64,000 nt of DNA from Incurvaria masculella (lineage: Eukaryota; Arthropoda; Insecta; Lepidoptera; Incurvariidae). The stretch is taken from positions 25,803,021 to 25,867,020 of the forward strand of contig OX335642.1 in assembly GCA_946894095.1 (NCBI GenBank), in the 5' to 3' direction. The notes beneath the pieces are model-generated. The model ran no database searches, was not told the DNA's origin, and was given only the letters and a program-made list of their open reading frames with translations. Positions 11,261 through 22,199 of this stretch are shown piece by piece. Both the position numbers and the translations under genes were made by a program. Each line of letters opens with the position of its first letter. Position 1 is the stretch's first letter.

Positions 11261-11999
11261 GTAAGCATTTTACAAGATAAAGTCTTAAGGTAAAATTGTA
11301 TTGTGGTTCGCTTCGAGATATTTGTAAATATTTTTTTCTAAATTCATGATACATTTTAGAAGCAAATATTTCTTCCCAATACCATCATCGTGTAGAGTCG
11401 CGTGTCATTCCATAAACTTTCTTGCCCACGACACGTCTACACGCTACTGGGTGTGACAGACAGAGCAAAAGTAGCTTTCACTGGAGGCGCGCTCTGGTAG
11501 CGTTCATCCGCGATTATTTCACATGTCCCAATGCGATTTTTGTACGTCCGAGTTAAGGCTCCAACTGACTCCAGCGTTCAGCAAACAAAAGATTATGGCG
11601 ATCTCCGGAAGCATTGGGTTTGCGTTAGGGTTCATTTTTGTATGCTCGTGAAAATCGAGCACGACGAAGCGAGATTTAGGTTTTTGACCTGTAAAGTCTA
11701 CTTTCTAAAGTGAATTAATATGTTTTGCACGGCTATTCACTAGATAAATATATGATCTTGCACCACAAAAAATAAAATTGTCTAAATCATTTATAGTTTC
11801 CATGCGCCGGTTTGAAAACCTAGTAAAACCTAGTAGTCTCAGTCCATGGACTATCGTTTCTTCAAAAGGCACCTCTTACGTGAGGTCCTGGCGTACGCCA
11901 TATACCCAATTTAACATAATAAAAATAAAAAGAAACCAAGATTGAAACCGTCAAAAGTCCAGGTGTCAGTCACTCGAGCAAAAGTGTACACCAAGATCA
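11261..11999. other. unannotated stretch
   Basis: Nothing recognised. A 60-codon + strand frame at 11531-11713 has no motif. Confidence 0.35.
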
Positions 12000-12570
12000 C
12001 AGAATCTCAGAATTTCAGTAGTCAATGCTACCAGGATTACCTTGTGATTTCTTAATTCCCATGGATTCCCAAGCACTGCCGAAGATTCGTAAGCGATTAC
12101 CAAAGATTCCTAGGATTACCAAAGATTTTGGGATTTAGTAAGATTACTAAGGACCACAATATTGCTAGTAATCCATGTAATGTTTAAATTAGTTTTGGTT
12201 GAGCGCGGATTTTGAATGAGCAAAAAAAGGTCATGCAGAGAGTGGTCTTCCAAAATCAAACTTGGGCTCTAACTAAATTGAGTGAAATTCTGCAAAGACA
12301 AATAAAAATCATGCACATTTTTCGGATTTTCGAATTATTTCGGGAATACTGGGTACTTCCGAAAATTTTCTGATTCCTCGAACTCCTGCACCTGCGATTC
12401 CCCGACATTACCGTGCATTTGATAGGATTACAATGATTTCCTTGCAATTCCCTGATTCCCTAAAATTACTTGAGTTTACATAAGATTCCTTGAACCTAAG
12501 ATTACCTAAGATTACTGAAATTACCAAACAATTTTGCACCGGTTCCCTGAGTGACTGACCCAGGGTCAGT
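12000..12570. repeat. degenerate GATTACC/GATTCC-rich repeat, copy 2
   Basis: Colinear with 4320-4605 over 'cgattccccgacattacc', 'atgatttccttg' and 'ttccctgagtgactgaccc'. It has extra 'aagattcctaggattacc' units inserted at 12080-12150. The related start 'tttggaatgagcaaaaaa' recurs at 26521. Confidence 0.55.
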
Positions 12571-13673
12571 GCCCCTGGGCCTAAGTATATGTATTTTATT
12601 TTGAATAGTGTAGAAAGGTACGAAGAGTATTATCGTATTAATTATTATTTCGTACTTATCATTTATAGTAATGCAGTTAATTCTATACATACATAAATGG
12701 CCATTACTCGTAGATATTTAAATTGGCTCATTACTACTCGTTGGAACAAAACAACTTTAATTTGTCATCAGGAATTCCGAGAACTAGATAATCGGGGAAT
12801 TTACTGATTTGAATAGGAAATGCGTTGTCTAGGTACTTACAAATATAAACAAGAAATAGGCAGGTCGAACTTAGAACTTTATAACGGGTTCACACAAAAT
12901 TGGTGTTATTGGGTCATAGAGGGTGGTGCGACCGCGCTAACTGGGGCGCAAGTGGTTAAGACATTGCGCCCAGGAAGCTGTGGAGGCGCCCTTTGAAATG
13001 TTTCTTGAAGTCAACTAGTAGCCATTTAAAACAGACACATAAAATATAGTGACGGTGTAATGACATAATACACATGTAGGGCCTCCCCTTTTAACTTGCG
13101 AAATATCAAAGAAGTTATTTGTGCAAGTATTAAAAAAAGTAATTTTTAAGTTACTCATGATATTTGTTTAACTTTAAATTCTCCCCTATTATAGTGTTAT
13201 ATAAAGTCAAACCAAAATACCTGCCTATAATTTCTGGGTTGAATTTCGCTGCATTCAGAAACCTTTATCGCCATTTTTTCAGGGTCTTGAACGGTATTCC
13301 TTCGGAGTCCACGATCGAATATTTTTTAAATGCCTATCATCATCTGGGACAACCGGTACGATAATTTTAATTTAAAAAATCATCCAAATCAGCCAAGACC
13401 ATGTACATGTATGCCTGAACAAGGGAAAACAGATAAACATATTCATATACAGGTCGAATTGATCCTCCTTTTCTTATTATTAACCGAATTCAATAAGGAG
13501 AAGGATATCATATCATTTAGTTTCAATTTAAGGGTTCAAAATAAGTCAGTTCGACTCTTGTAAACATACTACTATTTTCAGATAACGTATTCGCTGGCCC
13601 TAATTCCTTAACCCACATGCTAGATATAAAATATATAAATTATCTCATAAATTTGTTCATCCTCAAAGTTCCC
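12571..13673. other. unannotated AT-rich stretch
   Basis: About 1.1 kb with short frames only (66-77 codons at 13164-13563). None shows a domain or conserved splice structure. Confidence 0.4.
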
Positions 13674-14187
13674 TTAAGGTGGCCCTTCCCGGCGGGACTA
13701 ACTCATTCCCGGGCACAGTACAAAACCGTGCTATTGCGCTCTGGGTCCTTCTCAGTTTCAAAGATAAAGACAGATTCCGTGATGAGGAGGATTCAACATG
13801 TCCACAAAGCAGACAATGCGTATAGTGTTTGGTTTCGTAAAATTTACGAAAATTTTAACATTTTGTAGGCAAAAATCTTACAAAACCCAAATTAATTATA
13901 AATGTTCATGAAATAAGCTATGTCTGATGACTAATCTTATTAAGGTGTTTTTATTTTATCGTTGAGTAATCCATCTCCAAAGTTATTGTATAAAACGCGC
14001 GAAATTCGAACTTTCGGACCTTATAACTTAGAAACCAAACACAATATTAGAATGCCAACAGTCATCAGACATCTAGTTGGATCAAATAAAGCTATTTTGA
14101 GTAACATTTTGCATCTCTGACAGAAAATATGGGCATGATCTTCTTTCCACGTTTGTATAGGGAGTCGTTTAGGAAGGCCCACCTTAA
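13674..14187 (+). mobile_element. TTAA-family MITE, copy B
   Basis: Flanked on both sides by TTAA (13674-13677 and 14184-14187). The ends read ttaaggtggcccttcccgg and ggaaggcccaccttaa, so the terminal inverted repeats have coordinated changes (CTTCC versus CAACC in the other copies) and still pair with each other. It is otherwise colinear with the copy at 51501-52051. Noncoding. Confidence 0.88.
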
Positions 14188-14385
14188 TAGGAATCGTCGT
14201 GTCACTGTTTTACCTCCGACGGATCCGCCGTATCACTGATAGGCCGTATTTGAACCGCTGTTCTTAATTCGAAATAACTTTTAAATAAAGTTCTTCAAGT
14301 ATAGTTTACGTTCCGACTCCACTGATTCTGTGTCCCGCTAGAGTTCCAAGACGACTCATTCCGTGTAATAAACGATTTTCTTGTC

Positions 14386-14694
14386 ACAAAATAAATACGA
14401 CCAGAAGGTCAGCTCCCTTACAACGGGCGAAACAGGCACACACATGCGTAATGTATAATATGTCTGCGTGCGCTTGTTTCGCCGATGGCGATCTACTTAT
14501 ACCTCAGATTAAAAAGTAATGTGCCTACTATGAGATCCACTGTCGCCATTTTTTTAAAACTACCAACCCAACTTAAACGTCAAATGTCCATAAGGGGGAG
14601 ATCCGGGAAACGCCTACATGACACTAGGCGTGTGTACGTACGCCTGTTCTTGCTCATGTATACGAAGCCGACCTTCTGGTCGTATTTATTTTGT
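14386..14694. mobile_element. 309-bp MITE with perfect 25-bp TIRs
   Basis: acaaaataaatacgaccaga... at the left is an exact 25-bp inverse of the right end (14670-14694). An inner hairpin (gcgaaacaggcacacac / gtgcgcttgtttcgc) lies inside. A cttgt(c/g) word abuts both ends and may be a target duplication. No coding capacity. Confidence 0.75.
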
Positions 14695-14859
14695 CTTGTG
14701 GCTAGGTGAGGGAGTCGGTTTGACTGACCGATCGAGGCTTGGAGGTTATTTCTTACGGCGATTAGGTCATTAAATATTAACTTACGTAGGGCGCTTTTTG
14801 ATTCGTGTGTTTTTATGAAGGTAGCTACCATTCTTTAACATTTTACAGGCACTAAAGGT

Positions 14860-15395
14860 GGATATGCATTTTTTTTATGTGACTGGACATGGATGGCTAA
14901 TACCACACTTTCTGTCATGGTATTAGCCCAACACACCACATGGGAACTAGGTGCCATGCCAGGACATTCCTTATATTGCACGGCTTTTTTTTTTATGCGA
15001 CCTGACATGGATGGCTAATACCACACAACTACCGTTATGATATTAGCCCAATACACCACATTCCCGAAGGAATTAGGTGCCATGCCAGGACCTTCCCTTT
15101 ATGAGCACGGCTACATTGAACTGGATGGAAAACACGGAAAATTTTTCATTGCCGCTTCGACCATCTTTTCATCCAATGCGATGGTACCAACCCGGGCGGG
15201 CTTAAACCCTACCACTTAGTAGGGGAAGGGGACCTACAGTTTTACATGGATTCCGAACCATGGAGTAGCTCGCATTCGTGACGAAATGCACTTATCGAGC
15301 TCTGAAAGAGAAAGACAGTGGTGCAAGTTGGTATTGAACCCGGGCCTCTGGTACGCTAGGCCGGTCCCCGCGCCACTAGGCTACGAGCCGCTCAA
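14860..15395 (-). mobile_element. tRNA-derived SINE with duplicated tail
   Basis: On the minus strand it starts near 15395 with ggctcgtagcctagtggcgc (A-box-like tagcctagtggcg), followed at 15340-15330 by cccgggttcaataccaac (B-box-like gggttcaatacc). The tRNA-unrelated body then runs through 'gtaggtccccttcc' and 'tggtcgaagcggcaatgaaa'. The tail 'ggtcctggcatggcaccta ... gccatccatgtcaggtcgcat' is followed by an A-run and then a second full tail unit (14866-14985). Internal pol III promoter boxes and an A-rich end are standard SINE features. Confidence 0.8.
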
Positions 15396-15665
15396 ACGGC
15401 TACATTGAACTGGACGGAAAACACGGACAATTTTCATTGCCGCTTCGACCATCGTTCATCCAATGCGATGGTACCAACCCGGGCGGAATTTACCCTACCA
15501 CCTAGTAAGTAAGGAAGGGGACCTACAGTTTAACGTGGAATCCGAACCACGGCCAGCCTCTCTCAACGGTCGAATGGTCACCCATCCAAGACCAGACCGG
15601 ACCCAGCGTTGCTTAACTTCGGAGAGCGATCGCCGAAGTGTCGCGCCACTGGGCCATTGAGGCTG
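15396..15665 (-). mobile_element. 5S-rRNA-headed SINE
   Basis: The minus strand from 15665 contains 'tccgaagttaagcaacgctg' and 'cttggatgggtgacc', which are the conserved internal and 3' portions of 5S rRNA. The same body as the neighbouring tRNA-headed SINE follows ('gtaggtccccttcc', 'catcgcattggatgaacgat', 'tggtcgaagcggcaatgaaa'). Its 3' side fuses directly to the tRNA head of the copy at 14860-15395, giving a head-to-tail composite. 5S-derived SINEs (SINE3 type) transcribe from the internal 5S promoter. Confidence 0.8.
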
Positions 15666-15884
15666 ACATGGCATGGTTTTAATAATAAAATAATGTGGCG
15701 AACCAAAATTTTACTTTTAAAACGAATTAAAAGAAACATATTAGACGAACAGTTGTGTTAAAAAAAGTACTGAAGATAAAGGAAGAAGTGGTATGCGGTC
15801 GATATCGCTTCTCCGCGGTAAGTATGGTCACATATTTTGTACTACCTACCCGCCTCAACGGTTGAACGGTCACGGAGTCAGGTG

Positions 15885-16370
15885 GTTTGGACCGAGTGAA
15901 GAACGAAGTTCGAGCGCGGGTCTCCGTTTCATGATTGGGCAAAAATACTTTCGGATGTCTGTCCGGCTGTTCTCCTCTACAAGGTCGATTTCTCAACCGA
16001 TTCTTTTAAAATTTTGTGAGCAGGTTCGATAATTATATAGATTTTTTATACCAGCCAGTTTTTGGAAAAAAAAAGAAGATAAATGTTCTAAAATATCACA
16101 AAATGTCTGCTTACAGTTGTCGCATATGATGTATAACATCGGACATCTCACTTTGTTTGATTTATTTATTCAATTATTGACCAAGCGAAGAGCGAAATTC
16201 GAGCGTTTCGTCTCCGTTTAATATTGGGCAAAAATGCTTTCGTGTTTTGGTTGTTCTCCTCTACAGGTCGCATTTCTCAACCGATTCTCGTGACATTTTG
16301 TAAGTAGGTGCGATAATTACATATAAAGATTTTTTAAGTCGAACTGGTATTCGAATTTTTTTTTCAAAAT
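15885..16370 (+). repeat. direct duplication of ~190 bp
   Basis: Two colinear copies occur at about 15885-16075 and 16178-16370. They share 'cgagtgaagaacgaagttcg'/'caagcgaagagcgaaattcg', 'gggcaaaaat.ctttcg', 'tgttctcctctaca' and 'ttctcaaccgattct', separated by about 100 bp. The words resemble the 3' tail of widespread lepidopteran repeats ending in 'accgattctc..aaattttg'. No gene. Confidence 0.55.
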
Positions 16371-16429
16371 TTTGACAAAAGCAAAAAAAATCTAAAAGTC
16401 AGACTCGCGAGGTCTACAGCTCCGAGAGC

Positions 16430-16760
16430 CACTAGTGTATTATGGCTGCGTGGATGTGGTTCCGGTGTCAGACACCAGCGTTCTAGAACAGCCTGCAAAA
16501 GGAACGTTCTAGCAAAGATAATACTAACTTGGTTCTAGTATCCAAGGCAACGAGCGATGCACCCGTGCACCGGGCGCGTGCACCGAGGCCGTTGACCTGC
16601 TGATCGCGGGTGCAGCCAGGCGATAGCGCTAATCGTACCATCGCGCCTCGTCCATGGAGGTAGGTCACGGAATCGGGAACCAGATATAAATGCATGTTCT
16701 CGCTCCACTAACGCGCGCTTGGCTCCGCTTTAGGTTGTGGTCTTCTATAAACCACGTCGC
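16430..16760 (+). promoter_or_regulatory. promoter-like block: heat-shock-type elements and TATA box
   Basis: Within 330 bp there is ttctagaa (16481-16488), ggaacgttctag (16501-16512) and a third 'gttctagta' at about 16533. These are inverted GAA/TTC units spaced as in heat-shock elements. TATAAA follows at 16685-16690. The block is GC-richer than its surroundings. No coding exon is visible just downstream, so it may be a solo LTR or an orphan promoter rather than a gene promoter. The motif matches are direct. Any function is inference. Confidence 0.3.
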
Positions 16761-17161
16761 GTCAGTCAATTTCTTGAACTTATGCGGGTCTAAAAATAAT
16801 TTCATCGAAACTGGTCGAGCCGTTTGGGAGAAGAATTACGAACACACGCACACATGAATTTTATGCAGGCCGTATTTTTCTTTATCAACTGTCCGTTAAA
16901 CCGTTTTGTTCTGACGAATATGAAGTTCCTTTCTGCAGATTAAAAAGGAAAATTATTTCTAAATTCTAATGTTTTTTTCATTTCCACAAAATTGCACAAA
17001 ACTTTGAGATCCTTACCGACAAAACAGCTCCATCACTCGTGTTTGGTCCTCAAACTATTTTCTGACGCATTTTGATAAAAAAATTGTACGGATAATTTTT
17101 ATCGACTTGCTTCACTGATTTTTTTTACGAATTGACTAAGTATTCAATATTTATATCCCTT
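16761..17161. other. unannotated stretch
   Basis: Contains 'actggtcgagccgtttggga' at 16809-16828, a phrase found in many lepidopteran repeat tails. Nothing else recognised. Confidence 0.3.
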
Positions 17162-17400
17162 ATAAAAACCGACCCAAGTGCGAGTCGGACTCAAATCAAG
17201 TTTCTTGTATGGTGGCCAGTTAAATTTTTATTTGTTTTTTTATTTTTACTATTTGTCCTTACAGCGGCAACAGAAATTACATACTCTGTAAAACATATCA
17301 GCTGTCTACCTATTACGGTTAATGAGATACAGCCCTGTGACGGACGGACGGACTTAGTAATAGGGTTACGTTTGGTCCTTTGGGTACAGAGCCCTAAAAA
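17162..17400 (+). repeat. GGCCAAGTGCGAGTCGG repeat, copy 5 (internally deleted)
   Basis: The start 'gacccaagtgcgagtcggac' is followed directly by the 'tcttgtatggtggcc' region. The 'acacgaagggttccgtacc' segment is lost. The GGAC run is only two or three units. The end 'tttgggtacagagccctaaa' is intact. Confidence 0.8.
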
Positions 17401-18671
17401 AAGGAACGCAATTAATTCAAATCCACCTGTGTTTATAGTTCTGTGGCCTACACCACCTTATTAAGTGCTAATTCGACGACGCATCGACTGGGCGACCTCG
17501 ATACACTTAGCGCCTCGCCGATCTGCCAATGTCACAACATCACGTCGCTGTCAAACATCCAAGCAATGAAACATGCAGCGCTTTATATCGCTGGAAACAT
17601 GTCGTTCAATGAAACGTTTTGCTTTTGTTGGCTGCAAAACTTTTTTAAGCTGTTATTGACGCTTTGAATTATCTACTTATATATATATACGAGCATAACT
17701 TTATGGAACTGGAGTTAACTAGTTTAAATTCCCATTTGAGAATGGCAAAATATATATATTTTTGTGATCTTTCACCTACATTTTCAGATATATGAGATAT
17801 ATTTAAACTAATGACATGATAACAGCAAATACAACAACATGTATGTTGGTTAGATGATTGAAATGCCATGTGAACAACGCGATTCAAAAATTAATAGGAC
17901 GGGACTCTTGACTAACTTTACTCAAATTCGCGGGGAAAAGTACACGGCAACACCGCGGGAAAGTAGGTACTGAAGTTTGTGAAATAAAGTGACGGTTTTA
18001 GCAGTTTGACATTCAAAATGGCGGTGATCATATCCTATTCTTATTTGAATCGCATTGTATGTATTGAGACCAAAAACAACATAACATAGGTAGTCGACAT
18101 AACTACAAGCATTACTAAGGGTTTCGTTGCATGGAGTTGCCTCTAGGCAGTGGGTAGCATGGGGGGTCCGAGGGTGCAGTCCGCACCGGGCGGCACTTTG
18201 ACGGGGGCGGTATTTCATAGGTGGCGGAAAAAAATGCGGGTAAAAAGGCATATTTTATGATCAGTCACAAAAATAAGAGGGCGGAAAATTTGGGATCCGC
18301 ACCGGGTGCTAGTGATCTTTGCTACGCCACTGCCTCTAGGCCACGGTTTTTTTTTCATGTCTTTTTGTACTCATGGACCGGCAAATTATTACGGACCCCT
18401 TCCGAACTCACTTGAAGGAAAAGAAAAAAAGGCATTTTGAAAAAACTACCTTATATTTATTACCAGTGAAAATTTTAAATACAAATTTTTTTTTTATTTA
18501 TTACACGCAGTGTTTCTTTTCACAAACATGGACCCACAGCACTCATGCCACGGACCCCAGCCCAGCACCGATGCCATGGACTCAGGTTAAGAAACCCCGC
18601 TCTAGGCAAACACTCGACGACGCGGGCACGCGGTAGCCCGACGTGTCTCTAGTCCACTTCTTTTTAGGATA
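17401..18671. other. unannotated stretch
   Basis: About 1.3 kb. An open frame at 17922-18251 (minus) has no recognisable domain. Two short phrases around 'gtccgcaccgggcggcac' and 'gatccgcaccgggtgcta' (18178, 18295) suggest an old duplicated repeat. Confidence 0.35.
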
Positions 18672-19172
18672 GGAACTCTATTACTCATGTATCTCATCAA
18701 CCGTAATAGGTACACAGCTGAAATTTTCACAGAGTGTGTATTTATGTTGCCGTAAATATAAAAAACCGGCCAAGTGCGAGTCGGCCTCGCACACGAAGGG
18801 TTCCGTACCATCGTACAAGATTTAACTCAAAAAAATCACGTTTTTTGTATGGGGCCCCCTTTTAATTATTATTATTTTTTAATTTTACCTATTTGTTGTT
18901 GTAGCGGCAAAATAAATACACACTCTGTGAAAATTTCAGCTCTCTACCTATTACGGTTCATGAGATACAGCCCTGTGACAGACGGACAGACGGACGGACG
19001 GACGGACGGACAGCGGAGGCTTAGTAATAGGGTTCCGTACCCAAAGGGTGAAAACGGAACCCTAAAAACTTATAAAAAATTAAAGAAACGTGATTTATTT
19101 GGGTCACATCTTGTATAATGGTAATGAACCCTTCGTGTGCAAGTCCGACTCGCACTTATCCGGTTTTTTTAG
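18672..19172. repeat. nested GGCCAAGTGCGAGTCGG repeats: a + copy inside a minus copy
   Basis: 18672-18752 is the inverse 3' portion of the repeat (tctcatcaaccgtaataggt, cacagagtgtgtatttatg). 18759-19070 is a complete + strand copy (ccggccaagtgcgagtcgg ... ggaaccctaaaaac). 19071-19172 is the inverse 5' portion (aaacgtgatttatttgggtc ... cgactcgcacttatccgg). The flanking halves together form one minus copy that is interrupted by the + copy. Confidence 0.8.
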
Positions 19173-19587
19173 GTTCCTGCCTTAGAGCATGCTGCTGTTG
19201 CTGGCACTGGAGGCAAACTCGTCTATAAGATGTCTCGCCGAGATCAATATGTAGAGCATTTATTTCCCACCATGGAGTTACTCGGGCCACGTATACTATA
19301 ACTAATTTATGTATCCGTGTCACTGGCAGATATCGAGAAACTCGTTGCAGGTGGAGTTTACTTTGTTGCGTAATGAAAGGCACCATAGCTCTATCCCGTG
19401 TAGGTTTTTTTTTATTAGATTTATCATAAACCGATATAATAATACACGAAAATACTGAAAAGTTCTTCTGTCTATGTGTTTTATCGTCTTCATTTACCAT
19501 CGAGAATGCTCTTCGGAGCTGCATAACGCTGTTCCTCCGTCCCCTTTCTACCATCGCTCTACGCGGACCAGGCAGGGAATGCACCCA
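19173..19587. other. unannotated stretch
   Basis: A 166-codon minus-strand frame (19156-19656) runs from the MITE at 19588 into the repeat at 19172. It has no motif and is most likely chance. Confidence 0.35.
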
Positions 19588-20123
19588 CAACCCGCTCAAC
19601 TCCCCATACAAACGGGGAAAGAAGATCACGCGCATATTTCTTGTCAGAGATCCCAAATTTTGCTCAAAATAGCTTTATTTGATCGAAATAGATGTCTTAT
19701 GACCGTTGGCATTGTAAAATTGTGTTTGGTTTCTAAGTTATAAGGTCCGAAAGTTCGAATTTTTCGCGCGTTTTGTACAATGACTTTGGTGGTGGATTAC
19801 GCAATGATAAAGTAAGAACATCTTAAAAAAATTAGTCATCAGACATAGCTTATTTAATCAACACTTATAATTTATTTGGTTTTTGTTAGATTTTTTACTA
19901 CAGCGGTCGTGGTTTACTTTTAGCTATAAGTCGTTTTGTAATTAAAATTTTCGTAAATCTTACCAAATCATACACTATGCACATTGTCTTTTTTGTGGAC
20001 ATGTTGCATCTTCCTCATCACGGAGCCTGTCGTTTCTTTGAAACAGAGAAGGTTCCAGAGCGCAGCAGCACGGTTTTGTACCGTGCCCGCTAATGAGTTA
20101 GTCCCGCCGGGTTGGGCCACCAC
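19588..20123 (-). mobile_element. TTAA-family MITE, copy C (minus)
   Basis: Inverse orientation of the family. It starts from 'aacccgctcaactccccata' and ends 'cccgccgggttgggccacca'. The TTAA flanks are no longer visible, so both outer ends have decayed. Confidence 0.8.
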
Positions 20124-21040
20124 TGTCGACAGCAATAAAACGAGCAATAAGAAAAACGTCCTTAAAGAAATCTAAGCGACTACGAAGTATGTAATTGCGC
20201 GGGCGGGCGATGCGACGCGCCGAGCACGGGTTTATTTGAGCGAAATTACCTAACTACTAGTAGATTAGGTAGTAGTACTGAACATTATTTCCTTGCGGAA
20301 ACTGAAGTTTTTAAAAACCTATAAAACTAAATTTACCGATTACCGAATACGATTAATGACATCGCAACCGCGTCATTGGCGGATATTTTGCAAGTCACAA
20401 CCAAGCCTACGTACCGATGTCTACCGGCGAATTGGTCAGTCAGCATTCAAGGTGCGAATTGTACCTGCGACACGTCACCGGCGGTCAAGGCGACAATGGA
20501 GCGGCGTGTAAGTACACCTTGAAGGTTGTTAGTTGTTAAGACCTTACTGTGCTATATAATAGTTACACGGAAGTGATTGGGGCCATACTTGCTAGGTGCG
20601 ATCGTACTTCCATCCATCCATTTTTCCAAAAGATCCATTTGTTGCAGCTTTGTGCTAAGGCCTTCGACCGGTTATCAATACTAATATTAAAAAAGCGAAA
20701 AAAACCCTCTCTGTTGCGGCTTCACGCCTAAACCGCTGAAAAAATGTTGGTGTATTTCGGATAGAGATAGCCTGGACCTTGAAGAAGGACATAGGCTACC
20801 TTTTGTAACGAGAATTAAACTCGAAGGGGGTATGAAATAAACTCATATAATATCCAGGAAATAATTCGGCCCGTCATCAGTCAGAAATGGCATTGACCCG
20901 AACGGAGCCGGGTACCTCAGCCAGTCCAATACGAATTATTACGCAGTATTCATCCTTCTGATTATTTACATTTGAAAACTCAATTTAACCACAGCATAAT
21001 TTCATGTAAAATATACTTTTTCGTGCTGTGCAAGTAGGCT
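20124..21040. other. unannotated stretch
   Basis: A 72-codon frame (20293-20511) ends just after a GTAAGT donor-like site at 20508. No domain or matching downstream exon is recognised, so I do not call an exon. 20700-20830 ('ttcacgcctaaaccgctgaa', 'gaaggacataggctacctt') is a common lepidopteran repeat tail. Confidence 0.35.
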
Positions 21041-21099
21041 TGACTACGGAAGATGGGACTGCAGAATTCCAAATTACGGGACGCAATGTCCGCGAAAGG

Positions 21100-21250
21100 T
21101 TTTTATGTTAGCGCGGCATTTGGCATAGGCAAGGCACTCACATTAGAGGTACCCGACGATTCCCGGGGGCTTTCGAACTTGCACGGGGGCTGCGAAAACC
21201 ATGTCGGCCAGGTGCTTCTTCACGCCATGTTTCAAGATGGGTCACTTTTT
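21100..21250 (+). repeat. interspersed repeat fragment shared with 54010-54115
   Basis: 'gcggcatttggcataggcaa', 'gaggtacccgacga', 'gaaaaccatgtcggcc' and 'aggtgcttcttcacgcc' recur in the same order at 54010-54115. The open frame over it (21053-21304) has no known domain. Confidence 0.5.
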
Positions 21251-21621
21251 TGGGTCACTACATCGGCCGGGAGTGCATTCCATAGTTTATCGACCTATAC
21301 ATAAAGGACCGAGCTAAAGGATCGGTCGGTTCTAATTGTGGGATTGTCGTCATTGAATCGGTGCAGTCCTGGCCTGTTCCGCGTTGAGCGATGGTAGAAA
21401 ATGGCATTATGCCATCGGCAAGCAATTTAATTCAAACGATTGCGCAGATTGTATCCTTCTGATTATTTCAATTTTGGCAAAGGCAGTCTTAACGAAAGGA
21501 ACTTTAAAAAACAAACGTCATCCCGGGTGTCATTTCTGGCTCTCGAACTCGGTGCTTGAGGGTGTAGCGATTGACTGGTGTCAACCCAATGATGTAGATT
21601 TATCTTTGTATTGGTGATATC

Positions 21622-21910
21622 GGGTCCTAAGCTTCTTCTTCTTACCTAAATTGGTATTTACGCCAAACCGACGGACTATAGCGTTCTAAAATGTATGCTC
21701 AATTCAAGAGCGCTCCTTTGCGAGCCTGAATTTACGCATTTCCGCCGTCAATACGTTGACGTTGCCGTTGAAGCCGACTCCGCGTTTTCTTACGAATCGG
21801 TATTCCCGAGTTTGTTTTTGACAGGTTGAAGAAGTAAAACACGTTTGGATTTGTTTTTACGTAACTTCGAAGTTCCGTAAACGCCAATTTAGGTGAGAAC
21901 TCGGACTACC
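21622..21910 (+). mobile_element. MITE with AGAGC..CTAGTCC termini, copy 2
   Basis: Contains 'ttacgccaaaccgacggact', 'ttgacgttgccgtt' and the right terminus 'cgccaatttaggtgagaact' + cggacta. It is colinear with the copies at 23210 and 25051. The left terminus is diverged (tcttacctaaattggtattt). Confidence 0.75.
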
Positions 21911-22199
21911 CATACTGATTATGTCATCTGAGCGCATTTTGCATACTATGTGCGTGCGGTGCGAGTCATAATATTTTGCAATTAAAATATAACAATCGCT
22001 AAAATAATAACCACCTGATCGCAAGATTTCGCCACCTGCAACTCGACGATGACACGAGACGGTCCCAGCCGGTCAGCGAGCATGGAAGGACGGGAGTAGC
22101 AAGCGAATCTCGTTGGTATGGGGGCCGGCGGGGCGGGCGGCAGCGTAACCACTTTCATATTCAATGGCGGCAGCGCCGGTGAGTGAGTTCGCTTACTAA

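Noticed and set aside
17132..17464. 110-codon frame
   Set aside because: It reads through the GGCCAAGTGCGAGTCGG repeat. Similar frames occur in other copies (3310, 18774, 22689, 25451).
19156..19656. 166-codon minus-strand frame
   Set aside because: It starts in a MITE and ends in another repeat, with no recognisable motif.
22160..22182. ATGGCGGCAGCGCCG followed by GTGAGT as a tiny first exon
   Set aside because: It sits in repeat-related, GC-rich DNA, with no matching downstream exon and no conserved leader.
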